64,000 nucleotides of DNA. Origin: Pseudomonadota bacterium (GTDB lineage Bacteria; Myxococcota_A; UBA796; GCA-2862545). The notes beneath the pieces were generated by a model, which worked only from the letters and a program-made list of their open reading frames with translations, had not been told where the DNA came from and searched no databases. The stretch's first letter is position 1. Each line of letters starts with the position of its first letter. The position numbers were made by a program, and so were the translations under genes. Shown piece after piece: positions 51,801 through 60,076 of this stretch. Location: assembly GCA_005776945.1 (NCBI GenBank), contig SXOB01000051.1:26792-90791 (forward strand), in the 5' to 3' direction.

Positions 51801-52189
51801 CCCGCGCTGTGCGCAGCCTTGGTTTCGAACCGCTCAGTGGCTTGTTCAAGGGATTCGTCGACAGCGTATTCTGCGTCGGCGAACGGTGGGTCATCGTCGA
51901 TTACAAATCGAATCACCTTGGCGGGGACCGGTCGGACTACGGGCCCGGACCCGTCGCCAACGCCGTCACCCATCACCTCTACGACCTGCAATACCATCTC
52001 TACGCCGTGGCGCTATTTCGCCACCTCGAACGCCGAAAGGCAGGATTCGACCCCGAATTGCACTGGGGTGGCGTCCGCTATTTGTTCCTCCGCGGCATGG
52101 GACCTACGCACCCGCCCGGATGGTCCATTCACGAGGACCGGCCGAGTGTGGCGTCCATCCAGCGCCTGAGCGAGGCGTTCGATGGCTGA
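48878..52189 (+). CDS. recB: Exodeoxyribonuclease V subunit RecB
   Basis: A 1103-residue 3'-5' helicase and nuclease. Motif I is ASAGTGKT (19-26), motif Ia TFTRAAATEL, motif II LLVDEFQDTDDSQW, motif III IGDPKQAIYGFRGAD, motif V VMTLHASKGLEF and motif VI YVALTRAR. The C-terminal nuclease carries GFVDSVF and IVDYKSNHLG (Asp and Lys of the active site). RecB unwinds and degrades linear duplex DNA until Chi, then loads RecA. It overlaps recC by four bases and recD by eight, so all three are probably made in equal amounts. Confidence 0.96.
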   Translation: MRPFDPLATGLTGVHLIEASAGTGKTHAITSIVLRLLLERGTTIDKIAVLTFTRAAATELLERIASRLTLATQASSGTVVEDDVINALIARVPRDVFGARAFAARAGLDVAAVCTIHQFCAQVLATWPFETGAPLGRTTADATTRFRRAAHDAWSTTLASLHHEFAQLKEWPKKPWDTVNRVAKAWAARPDLTVLPAAATASDDATVRAALRARLDAWAHVPPVLPSLRGLIRENDWNYQLSKLHGEELPEQKDLNVLADLLVNAGSGAPEALNAWWRVHRETAKTIDAFAHQLLRSAAMHARDRAEQMRIADDAQDFDSLVLSARNAVLHGPNAPDLRRRIRETWPTLLVDEFQDTDDSQWDLFSAIYGETGDLFLIGDPKQAIYGFRGADVWTYLRARDTVPADQRATLGVNRRSDPAAVAAVNHVFSATDGAPFAIDGIGFEPATAHQPQRWSMDGAPGLVLLEGYVPKQEWVERTATEIVALLSGDTKVDGRPIRPRDIAVLLRKNDDIPLMTQALRSRAVPAVAAAGGPPLTTEGGRDVRSLVAALARPWDEGRVRVALLTPAGGHDAASLVDLDADPRRWDDVVAPFFAARERSVAVGVEAAMHGLLHALGAPARLLALEAGDHRWFDMEAAIHFASAQADAEHLDADALSEHLDQLASDGGHDEADRATPAVADAVAVMTLHASKGLEFGFVFLPTWHERDYAAPYVHMWHDANGKAVLDLRTPLPADAEAAVQRESKSDLARLAYVALTRARFATFAAVGAPKHPLNGPAAVLPPASRREALLTAANGAIRQRKWKAASPQPWIPPVTPLPTLVRLDPPAPWPTPRRVGSFSALTRHGSDVEFGEAPPPPTTTPTGPVRLGEFPRGASYGTLLHSLFEGLDFGHPTDLAHRVGRLIERAGVEATWRDPLIEHVLDVLATPLGGGLPPLSEVSLADRADEWAFHLPLATTWTPEVLARAFDQERPHLARAVRSLGFEPLSGLFKGFVDSVFCVGERWVIVDYKSNHLGGDRSDYGPGPVANAVTHHLYDLQYHLYAVALFRHLERRKAGFDPELHWGGVRYLFLRGMGPTHPPGWSIHEDRPSVASIQRLSEAFDG

Positions 52190-53786
52190 ACCGACCGCGC
52201 TTGGCACTCACCTCTCGTCCGTCCTCATGCGCCTCGCTGGCGTCGACGACCCCCTGGTCCGCGAGGCCATCCTGGCCGTCGTCGCGAGTTTGGAAACGGG
52301 AAGCGTCGCGTGGCAGCCAGATCCCGACGATCCCCGGGTCGGCGCGCTGCGGGCGACGACGTTGTGCGGCGGTCCCGAGGAGGATGGCGCGCCCCTCGCC
52401 TGGGTCGGCGGCCGCGTTTATCTCCGGCGCCACTACGCCATCGAGGCCCGTGTCGCCGCGCGCCTGCGGCACCGGCTGGCCGTTCCGCCGACCCCCGTGG
52501 ACGACGACATCGCGGCCCGCTGGTCGGACGGCGCCACCGACAACCAGCCCGCCGCCATCCGACTCGCGCTCGCTCGTCCGTCGACGGTCATCACGGGGGG
52601 CCCCGGCACGGGCAAGACGTGGGTGGCGGTCCAGTTGTTGGCCGCCCTTCTCGAACGAGACCCGACCGCGCGCGCGCGCCTGTTGGCCCCCACGGGAAAG
52701 GCCGCGACGCGACTCGCGGAGAGCGTCGCCCAAGCGGTCCAGCGACTCGGCCCGGAACACGCCGCACTCGTCGGTCGAATTCCAACGGTCGCGACCACGG
52801 TCCACGCTGCCCTGCGCTCCCTCCACGAGCGGATCGTCGTCGTCGACGAAGCGTCGATGATGGACCTTGGCATCACCGACCAACTGCTGGACGCCTTGTC
52901 GCCGGACGCCCGGTTGGTCCTGCTTGGCGACGTCGATCAATTGTCGTCGGTCGACGTCGGAAACGTCCTTTCGTCCTGGATTGCCGCTGCCGAACGTCCC
53001 GAGAGCCCTTGTGCCGGGTCCGTCGCGCGACTCGAGAAAAGCCATCGCACGTCCAGCACACCGCTGCTCCAACTCGCCGCGGCCATTCGCGCAGGAGACC
53101 CCGACCAGACGATCGCCGTGCTCCGCGGGGGCGGCAATGATGCCGTATGGGGCGACCCCATCCCGGCCGACGGCCTCGGCGTGGGGCTCCGCGCACTGGT
53201 CCTCCGCCACTACGGGCCGCTGCCAGCGCACACGGACCCTGCATCGGCGCTTGCCGCCTTGCAGTGCTTCCGCATCCTGACGCCGCACAAGAGCGGCACC
53301 GTCACGACGCGGCGGATCAACACATTTGTGGCCGCCGAGGTGTCAGCGTCCCGAACACCGTCCGGTTCGGGCCGCGTCCACGCGGGATGCCCTCTGCTCG
53401 TCACGGAAAATGACCCCGCCGCAGGCGTGCTCAATGGCGACGTCGGCCTGCCCTTGACGGGCCCTGATGGCAGCGTGATGGTCTGGTTCGCCGATCCCCG
53501 CGGACCGCGCTCGGTCGCCCCAGGTCGCCTGCCTTCGACGACGGAAGCCTGGGCGATGACGATTCACAAAGCGCAGGGCTCGGAATTCGACGAGGTGGCC
53601 ATCGTCATGCCGAACGCCGACAGCGCGCTGCTGGACCGCGAAATGCTCTACACGGCCGTGACGCGCGCAAGGAGCCGGGTCGTGCTCTTGGGTTCCGAAG
53701 AGGCCATTCGCAAGGCCGTCACCACCCAAACGCGTCGGACGAGTGGACTCGCAGACGCTTTGGCCGCGCCCACGGTGGAGACATGA
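52182..53786 (+). CDS. recD: Exodeoxyribonuclease V subunit RecD
   Basis: A 534-residue superfamily 1B 5'-3' helicase. Motif I is GGPGTGKTWVAVQLL (about 134-148), motif Ia LLAPTGKAATRLAES, motif II IVVVDEASMMDL, motif III LLGDVDQLSSV and motif VI LYTAVTRARSRVVL; AMTIHKAQGSEFDEV is motif V. It is the faster motor of RecBCD and controls nuclease polarity. It is shorter than E. coli RecD (608) but keeps all motifs. The stop overlaps the next gene (trypsin-like protein) as ATGA, which is functionally surprising. Confidence 0.95.
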   Translation: MAEPTALGTHLSSVLMRLAGVDDPLVREAILAVVASLETGSVAWQPDPDDPRVGALRATTLCGGPEEDGAPLAWVGGRVYLRRHYAIEARVAARLRHRLAVPPTPVDDDIAARWSDGATDNQPAAIRLALARPSTVITGGPGTGKTWVAVQLLAALLERDPTARARLLAPTGKAATRLAESVAQAVQRLGPEHAALVGRIPTVATTVHAALRSLHERIVVVDEASMMDLGITDQLLDALSPDARLVLLGDVDQLSSVDVGNVLSSWIAAAERPESPCAGSVARLEKSHRTSSTPLLQLAAAIRAGDPDQTIAVLRGGGNDAVWGDPIPADGLGVGLRALVLRHYGPLPAHTDPASALAALQCFRILTPHKSGTVTTRRINTFVAAEVSASRTPSGSGRVHAGCPLLVTENDPAAGVLNGDVGLPLTGPDGSVMVWFADPRGPRSVAPGRLPSTTEAWAMTIHKAQGSEFDEVAIVMPNADSALLDREMLYTAVTRARSRVVLLGSEEAIRKAVTTQTRRTSGLADALAAPTVET

Positions 53787-55963
53787 GCGACGTGCGCGCC
53801 ATCGTCGGCGGCGCTCCCGCCGAGGCATCGGATTGGCCCGACGCCGTCGCCATCGATGGCCTTGGCGGATTTCTCTGTACGGGTACACTGATCGCGCCGG
53901 ATTGGGTGTTGACGGCGGGCCACTGCGTCTCAGGCGCGCTCGCCGTCACGGTGGGGGCGCTGGAATCCGAGGGTTCACCCAAAGTGGCCATCGACAGCGC
54001 GATTTCATATCCAGACTTTCTCCGCACCTACGACGTTGGCCTTCTCCACCTCGCCCAACCGAGCGACGCCCCCCTTCGGCCGTGGGTGCGCGATTGCTTG
54101 ACGTCCAGCCTCCTCGACGAAACCCCAGCCACGGCCGCCGGGTACGGGGCCACGGTTTCGGGCGCGTCCGAATGGAATCCGGTCCTTTACGAAGTCGATT
54201 TACCCATCGTCGACGCGGATTGTGCCGACGTTTCGCGCGGATGCCAGCCCTTCGTTTTGCCCGACGGCGAGTTGATCGCGGGTGGCGATGGCTTGGATAC
54301 TTGTAGCGGCGACAGTGGCGGTCCCCTCGTGATGGACCTCGACGGCGTCTCCCACCTCGTCGGCGTCACATCGCGGGCCGCGTTGCCCGCCGATGTCGCG
54401 TGTGGCGACGGCGGCATATTCGTTCGCGTCGACGCCATCGTCGACTGGATCGAAACGGAAATCGGCCAGGAACTGGCGAAGCCCGATTGTGGTGGACCGA
54501 ATTCTCCGCCCGTCCCGCTCCCCACGACGTGGACCCTGGAACCTGGCGAACGGAGGACCTTCGTCGCCGAGGCCACGGACGCCGAGGGCGACGACCTCAC
54601 CTTCGTGCTCGACGGCACCGGTGGACCCATCCAGGCGAGTGTCGCGTCCGACGGAACTGTCACCGTCGAGGCGGACGACGCCACCGGAGTGGGGGCCATC
54701 GCCCTGCGCATTCTGGACGACGCCGACCCTCCCGCCGACGCCACCGCCACGTGGACGGTCGTGGTTTCGGAGCCGTGGCTGCCGCCAGATTCCGCCGGGT
54801 GTTCGACCGTCGCGGCGCCCTGGGTCGCCATGGTGCTCCTCGCGCTGCGGCGTCGCCGGCTGGTGGGTGTCGGTTTCGTGGCCGGATGCACCGTGAGCCC
54901 GTCGTCCACGGACGCATCGTCGGCCACCCCACCCACCGTCATGCCGTCGGACGTCACGGGGTTCCAGCAGGGCGACGTGATCACCGTGCAGGCGCGCATC
55001 GCGACGCCGCGGACGCTCGATGAGGCGTCGTTTTACGTCGTCGACGACGCGGCCGATCACGGCCTACGTGTCGCGATGGCGGGTGCCTTCGCCGGTTGGC
55101 CGCCCGAACCGGGAACGCCGGTCCTCCTGGAAGGGGTCGTCGGCGAAGACGCCGACGGCACCCATCGCCTCACGCTTCGGGACCTGGACGACGCCGTCGT
55201 CCTCGGACCGACCGAGACGCTGACGCCGCTGGCCTACGACCCGGCCGCCGAGCGAATTCAGCTCGTCGGGTCCCCCGCGGTGCTCACGAGCCTCGTCGAC
55301 CCGGCGGGCGCCGCGGATCTCGACGTCGGAGAGTTGGGCGGCTTGTTCACGACGCTGGCGCTGCAGGCGGGCGCCGAAGGCGACCTCGTGGCGCTCTCCA
55401 CCGGCGGACGTTTGCACCCGCGCGACGCCTCCGATTGGACCCCCCGCGCCGAGGGCGGGCCGCCAGCCATGTGGACCCTCGCGGACCTGCGCGCAACCCC
55501 ACCCGCGGACGGCACGCCAGTGACCTTGGACGACCTGGTCGTGGCGACGCCGATGACGCGCGACGGCCGCTTGGCCGTGCTGCAAGACGCGTCGGGCGCG
55601 GGGTTGTGGCTCGACACCGAAGGTTTTGGGCTGGCAGCAACACTTGGCGAGGTTGGCCAATGGACGGGCGAGTGGCGAGACGCGGACGGAGCGCCACGTC
55701 TGCGCAGCTGGTTGGCGCCTGTGCCGGGTGGGGCCCGGGCGTCGGTTGAAGCGGCAGTCGTTGCGGACGGGGCCCTGTTGCCATTCGTCGCCACCGACCC
55801 CGGCGCGGCCGACGCGTTGGGGGAACGTGTGGACGTCGACGGCACCGTCTACGACGACGCCATCCTTTCCTTGGAGGGCTTGGAGGCCGGCAGCGTGGGA
55901 ACGGCTGCCATCCGCGTCGATTCCGCTGGAACCCGGTGGGTGGTGGTCGACACGACACCTTGA
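53783..55963 (+). CDS. Trypsin-like protease joined in frame to a lipoprotein-like half
   Basis: A 726-residue ORF. Residues 7-230 are a trypsin-like S1 domain: IVGG at 7-10, LTAGHC (His 47), TYDVGLLHL (Asp 84), DTCSGDSGGP (Ser 178). An Ig-like domain follows (about 235-325). A MYXO-CTERM-like tail sits near 335-359 (SAGCSTVAAP, WVAMVLLAL, then RRRR). Without a stop, the frame runs on as LVGVGFVAGC, a lipoprotein leader with Cys 369, then a Ser/Thr tether and two OB-like beta domains. An in-frame ATG at 54830 would start the second half as a separate lipoprotein. No N-terminal signal peptide is visible. The gene overlaps recD by ATGA. It may be a fusion, two overlapping products, or a missing stop. 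Confidence 0.8.
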   Translation: MSDVRAIVGGAPAEASDWPDAVAIDGLGGFLCTGTLIAPDWVLTAGHCVSGALAVTVGALESEGSPKVAIDSAISYPDFLRTYDVGLLHLAQPSDAPLRPWVRDCLTSSLLDETPATAAGYGATVSGASEWNPVLYEVDLPIVDADCADVSRGCQPFVLPDGELIAGGDGLDTCSGDSGGPLVMDLDGVSHLVGVTSRAALPADVACGDGGIFVRVDAIVDWIETEIGQELAKPDCGGPNSPPVPLPTTWTLEPGERRTFVAEATDAEGDDLTFVLDGTGGPIQASVASDGTVTVEADDATGVGAIALRILDDADPPADATATWTVVVSEPWLPPDSAGCSTVAAPWVAMVLLALRRRRLVGVGFVAGCTVSPSSTDASSATPPTVMPSDVTGFQQGDVITVQARIATPRTLDEASFYVVDDAADHGLRVAMAGAFAGWPPEPGTPVLLEGVVGEDADGTHRLTLRDLDDAVVLGPTETLTPLAYDPAAERIQLVGSPAVLTSLVDPAGAADLDVGELGGLFTTLALQAGAEGDLVALSTGGRLHPRDASDWTPRAEGGPPAMWTLADLRATPPADGTPVTLDDLVVATPMTRDGRLAVLQDASGAGLWLDTEGFGLAATLGEVGQWTGEWRDADGAPRLRSWLAPVPGGARASVEAAVVADGALLPFVATDPGAADALGERVDVDGTVYDDAILSLEGLEAGSVGTAAIRVDSAGTRWVVVDTTP

Positions 55964-56008
55964 CAAGGCCTTGACACTCAGAGCTTCCGGCGTGCCCAGG
56001 TAGGGAGA

Positions 56009-58135
56009 ATGTGGACCCTGCTCTCTGTCATCGCCACCGCGGAGCCAACGCCCCCCCCTGAACCACCCCCAGCCCCAAGCGACCAAGCTCCTGCGGAGCC
56101 CGCACAGACCGAGGCTGCGCCCCCGCCATTGGCCCCGGTGCCAAGCGAAACGACTCCCAACGAGCCCGTCGCCGAGCCCGCCGCACCACCCCCAGAGAAG
56201 GACGCGCCGGAGCCCTTCAGCGAGGAGGCACCTGCCGCGTTGGAGGTGACGGTCAGCGGCAAACGGACCCCGTCCGACCCGACGGTGCGCGTGCTCGAAT
56301 CCGACGTCATCCGCACCCTCCCTGGCGCGAACGGCGATGCGGTACGCGCCGTACAGAACCTGCCGGGCGTCTTGCGCCCGCCCCTGGGGGTGGGTTCGAT
56401 TCTCGTGCGCGGTACGGCGCCCGAAGACAGCGCTACCTTCCTCGACGGCGGCCGGATCCCGCTCGTGTTTCATTTCAGCGGCCTGTCGACGGTCGTCAAC
56501 GCCGACCTGCTTTCTGAAGTGGCCTTCTTGCCTGGCAACGCATCGGTCCGTTTTGGGCGGCTCCTGGGCGGCGTGATCGACCTGCGCACCGATTTCGAGC
56601 TCCCCGAATCGTCCACCGGGACGTTGTCGGTGGATTTCATCCAGGCCACCGCGCGCGCCGCGCAGCCCATTGGCGAGCGCGCAGCCATCGTCGCCAGCGT
56701 CCGCCGCTCGTACATCGACGCCATCCTCACGCCGGTCCTCTCCAGTGCGGACATGGCCGTGCGAGCACCTCGCTACTACGACGGGCAGGTCCGGCTATTT
56801 GGCGAGACACGGGCCGGAACCCGCTGGGAGTTCATGGCCTTGGGGTCCGACGACGCGTTCCGCATCGCAGGCGGCGACGACCAACCTCCCGACGCCATTC
56901 AGATCGGCTTGGGAACAACGTTTTGGCGCGCGCGTGGCCGCGCTTTCCAGCCGCTTGACAACGGCTGGCAGAGCGAGACGATGTTGATGACAGGGCACGA
57001 CCTTCAGACCTTTACCTTCGAGGTCGACGGTCGCGCGGAGGAGCGGGCTCCAGTCCTGGGTCTGCGCCAAGAATTCGGCCGGCCCCTCGCTCCTGGCCGT
57101 CCCGGCCTTCGGCTCGGCCTCGATTTCGAGGGATCGGATGAGCAATTCGTTTACGACGTCCCGAGTTTCGGCCCCGCGGAGGCAGGTGGCGCACTCCGAA
57201 TTGCGCCGGCGGCGTACGCGGAGGCGACGGTCCGTACGGGCCCGCTGACCTGGATTCCCGGTGTCCGCGCCGACTATTGGTGGCTCGACCTCGGAAAGAG
57301 CCTCGTCCACATCGAACCTCGTGGCGTCGTTCGCGCCGAGCTCAGCGCCATCACCGACCTGCGATTGGCGGCGGGCCTCACGGGCAAAGCCCCTACGGTG
57401 CGCCAGGTTCACCCTGGTTCCGATGGCAACCCGGACCTCGGTCACAGCGAAGCATGGCAGGTGTCTGCTGCCCTGGAAACACGTCCGGCCCGCGGTTGGT
57501 CGGCCGAGGTCACACCCTTCGGCAGTTTCGGGCGCGAACTCATCGTCGGTCGCGAAGACCGACTCCAGTTCTTTTCGGGGCCACCTCCCGCGGGGGAGCT
57601 CGACACGGGCGACTACGCCAATGAAGGTGTCAGCCGGATTTTCGGCGTCGAGTCCCTTGTCCGCGTTTCGCGGGGTCGCTGGTTCGGACTGCTGTCGGCC
57701 ACATGGTCGCGCAGCGAGCGCCGGGACCGGGAAGCTGACCCATGGACCCTCTTCACCTACGACCAGCCTCTCGCACTCACGGCGCTGGCCTCCTTCGACG
57801 CCAACAAAGGCTGGCAACTCGGGGTGCGCGGCCGCTACGGAACGGGCAATCCGTACCATCCCGTCTCTGGCCGCACCTTCGATCTCGACAGCAGGACCTA
57901 TTTTCCGACCTTTTCCGAGACGTCGGAACGATTGCCGCCCTTCATTGCCTTCGACCTGAGGGCAGACAAGACGTGGACCTTTCGGACTTGGGAACTCACG
58001 GCGAGCCTGGAGTTGCAGAACCTGACGCCGGTACCGAACGTCGAAATCATGGCTTGGAGCGACGACTACGGCGAGGAGGAGCCCCTGGTCGGCATTCCTC
58101 CCATCCCGGTCTTCGGTTTGCGAGGTGACTGGTGA
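56009..58135 (+). CDS. TonB-dependent receptor
   Basis: A 708-residue outer-membrane receptor. A short leader (MWTLLSVIATA) is followed by a long Pro/Ala/Glu-rich periplasmic spacer (about 12-75), then the plug (VTVSGKRTPSD, AVRAVQNLPGVLRPP, ILVRGTAPEDSATFLDGGRIP) and the barrel, ending in PIPVFGLRGDW with aromatic terminus. The substrate is unknown. The extended Pro-rich N-terminus is unusual and may span the periplasm. The stop overlaps the downstream lipoprotein start as GTGA, so the two probably form a receptor-lipoprotein pair. A TonB-family protein is encoded about 4 kb downstream. Confidence 0.9.
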   Translation: MWTLLSVIATAEPTPPPEPPPAPSDQAPAEPAQTEAAPPPLAPVPSETTPNEPVAEPAAPPPEKDAPEPFSEEAPAALEVTVSGKRTPSDPTVRVLESDVIRTLPGANGDAVRAVQNLPGVLRPPLGVGSILVRGTAPEDSATFLDGGRIPLVFHFSGLSTVVNADLLSEVAFLPGNASVRFGRLLGGVIDLRTDFELPESSTGTLSVDFIQATARAAQPIGERAAIVASVRRSYIDAILTPVLSSADMAVRAPRYYDGQVRLFGETRAGTRWEFMALGSDDAFRIAGGDDQPPDAIQIGLGTTFWRARGRAFQPLDNGWQSETMLMTGHDLQTFTFEVDGRAEERAPVLGLRQEFGRPLAPGRPGLRLGLDFEGSDEQFVYDVPSFGPAEAGGALRIAPAAYAEATVRTGPLTWIPGVRADYWWLDLGKSLVHIEPRGVVRAELSAITDLRLAAGLTGKAPTVRQVHPGSDGNPDLGHSEAWQVSAALETRPARGWSAEVTPFGSFGRELIVGREDRLQFFSGPPPAGELDTGDYANEGVSRIFGVESLVRVSRGRWFGLLSATWSRSERRDREADPWTLFTYDQPLALTALASFDANKGWQLGVRGRYGTGNPYHPVSGRTFDLDSRTYFPTFSETSERLPPFIAFDLRADKTWTFRTWELTASLELQNLTPVPNVEIMAWSDDYGEEEPLVGIPPIPVFGLRGDW

Positions 58136-58878
58136 TCAGCGTCCTTCTGTTGGCATGTTCCGGCGGAAATCCGGCCACCACGCTCGATGGATTGACCGTG
58201 CTCGCCATGGCGCCAGAACAGGTGGAGGCGGCGTCGGGATCTCTGGCGAACGTGACCGTTGATGTGGCGAACCCGCTGGAGCAGAACGTTCGCCTCGCCC
58301 TGTGGGCCTGCCCGTTCTCAGCGTGCGATGAAGGCGGCGAGATCTGGGTCGGGGAACCGTTTGCGGGCCATCAGGTGGCGCTACCCGTTTCGGTCTTGGT
58401 TCCGGTGGCGCCGGAAGCGACGCCCCTGACGTTGTGGGGCCTCGCGATCGAGAATGAGCACGCCGACCTCCTCGATGAGTTTCAGGCCGACTCCGACCTG
58501 CGCGCTGACCCCGGGTCGACGTTGGAGGCGCTGCCCCTCGCTTCGTATGCGTTGGCCAGGCGGACCTGGACGGTGGGAATGGGGGCCACTGCCCCCGCCG
58601 CGGTTGCGCTGAACCGCGTTCCCGAAGCTGCGCAGGTCGACGCCGAGGTGTCGGTCCTTGCGACGGTCACCGGAACCTTGGGCGACGAAGCCACGGCTTG
58701 GCCCTACACGACTTTGGGCGCGTTTGCGGAGGTGTCCGTCGACGTGGAGTCCGGCCAGGTCGACGTGACCTTTGTTGCCCCGCCGGAACCCGGCGTGGGT
58801 CGGGCCTGGATCGTCGTGGAGGACGGGAATGGGGGAACGGCGACGGTTTCGTGGGAGGTGGAGGTCGTGAGGCGTTGA
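58132..58878 (+). CDS. Lipoprotein partner of the TonB-dependent receptor
   Basis: A 248-residue lipoprotein with a very short leader, MISVLLLAC (Cys 9; lipobox LLAC). The body is beta-rich (VDVANPLEQNVRLALWACPFSAC, VSVLATVTGTLGDEA, VSVDVESGQVDVTFVAPPEPGVG), suggesting two Ig-like domains; a Cys pair in the first may form a disulfide. It is translationally coupled to the receptor by GTGA. It may be a surface lid or periplasmic partner, as in SusCD-like or lipoprotein-assisted receptors, but there is no SusD similarity that I can see. Function is inferred from position only. Confidence 0.7.
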   Translation: MISVLLLACSGGNPATTLDGLTVLAMAPEQVEAASGSLANVTVDVANPLEQNVRLALWACPFSACDEGGEIWVGEPFAGHQVALPVSVLVPVAPEATPLTLWGLAIENEHADLLDEFQADSDLRADPGSTLEALPLASYALARRTWTVGMGATAPAAVALNRVPEAAQVDAEVSVLATVTGTLGDEATAWPYTTLGAFAEVSVDVESGQVDVTFVAPPEPGVGRAWIVVEDGNGGTATVSWEVEVVRR

Positions 58879-58886
58879 CGCAAGAC

Positions 58887-60002
58887 TCAGGGCCGGCCAA
58901 CCGCCCCCGCCCTTCGGGCCACCACCACGTCGCTCGCAAACAACTCAATCATGGCCCGCACCCGCTGCCGCGCTCCGTCCCCCGGCCCGTCGCCTCCACG
59001 ACCCACAAGCAGGGCCGTCCGACGCCCGTCGACGACCGCGGGTCCCAACAGCGACGTCGCCGGCAAACTCGTGCGTCCGATGTCCTGTCCCGCCCACGCC
59101 ACCCGTTCGGCCAGCGCGGGGCCCGTTGGGCGATGGGGGTGCCGGATGAGCCCCACCTCGGCATCCGCCACCGCAAACGGCCCTTGACCGACGGCGTCCA
59201 GCCCGATGAACAGCACGGGATCGGCAAGAAGGCGACCATGCCGGGCGAGCCACGCGCCAAGCCCGTCCCCGCCGGCATGTCCGGCCGCCACCACGACGCC
59301 CCGAATCGCCAACGCGGGCGGCGGGTTTCTCGCGAGGTCGTCCAACAGCTCCAACCATATGCGCGGCGTGCCGGCATCCTCCGCCGCGGGCCCAAAGGGC
59401 CACAACTCGCCCACGGACAGCGTCGCGCCCGCCACCAGAGCTGCGCCAATCCAAACGGCATCGCCGTCCCAAGGCACGTCCATCGCGCGCAGCGCAAACC
59501 ACACCGCCGACCCGGCGACCAGCACCGCTACGTGCCTCCACGCCGCGAATCGGCGAAAAGGTGGGCCACGTGGCGTGTCGGCCGGGATGACGAGGACCAC
59601 GGTCCCCCCGACGTCCGTAGGCGCCGGAAGTGCGACGTCCAGGTTGTAGGCCGGACGTCGTGGCCAGGCGAGCCGCATGGGCCCCATCCGCCCGTCCGCT
59701 TCGAGGGCGAGGCCAAGGCCCGCCACCCCGACGACAACGGCGCCAACGGCCGGCCAGAACAGTCCAAGGGCCGCCCCGAAGGCCGCCAGGAGGACGTGGA
59801 GCGCCCGCGCCACGTCGGGCCGCGTCATCGCAAGGCACGACTCTACCGTCGCCCTGGTCGAGGCGGGAAGGCTGGAGCGGATCGCTTCCAGGACGGCCCG
59901 CTCCGCCTCGGACCCCGCCGGCCGCACGCCTCGGAAGGACACCCGACCTCCCCGTGCCCCATTAACGACGCGCCCCTGCCAATGGGCCGGACGCCCGTCC
60001 AT
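58887..60002 (-). CDS. Membrane protein with degenerate M28-peptidase-like region
   Basis: A 371-residue protein with hydrophobic segments at about 65-100 and 160-205. The soluble parts recall M28 aminopeptidases embedded in membrane proteins: NLDVALPAPTDVGGTVVLVIPAD near 120, AAEDAGTPRIWLELLDDLARNPPPAL near 211, and ADPVLFIGLDAVGQG near 265, where active members have zinc ligands in H-x-D, D-D and E-E motifs. Those ligands are largely absent, so catalysis is doubtful. The assignment is low-confidence pattern recognition. It is divergent from the S8-like gene with 74 bases between, and convergent with the lipoprotein gene with eight bases between. Confidence 0.55.
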   Translation of the reverse strand: MDGRPAHWQGRVVNGARGGRVSFRGVRPAGSEAERAVLEAIRSSLPASTRATVESCLAMTRPDVARALHVLLAAFGAALGLFWPAVGAVVVGVAGLGLALEADGRMGPMRLAWPRRPAYNLDVALPAPTDVGGTVVLVIPADTPRGPPFRRFAAWRHVAVLVAGSAVWFALRAMDVPWDGDAVWIGAALVAGATLSVGELWPFGPAAEDAGTPRIWLELLDDLARNPPPALAIRGVVVAAGHAGGDGLGAWLARHGRLLADPVLFIGLDAVGQGPFAVADAEVGLIRHPHRPTGPALAERVAWAGQDIGRTSLPATSLLGPAVVDGRRTALLVGRGGDGPGDGARQRVRAMIELFASDVVVARRAGAVGRP

Positions 60003-60076
60003 GGCGGGCGCCGACGGTGCGCGCTGGCCTTTCGGCGACAGCCTGCTAGGAGGCGACGGCTGGGGGGGCTTGCGCG

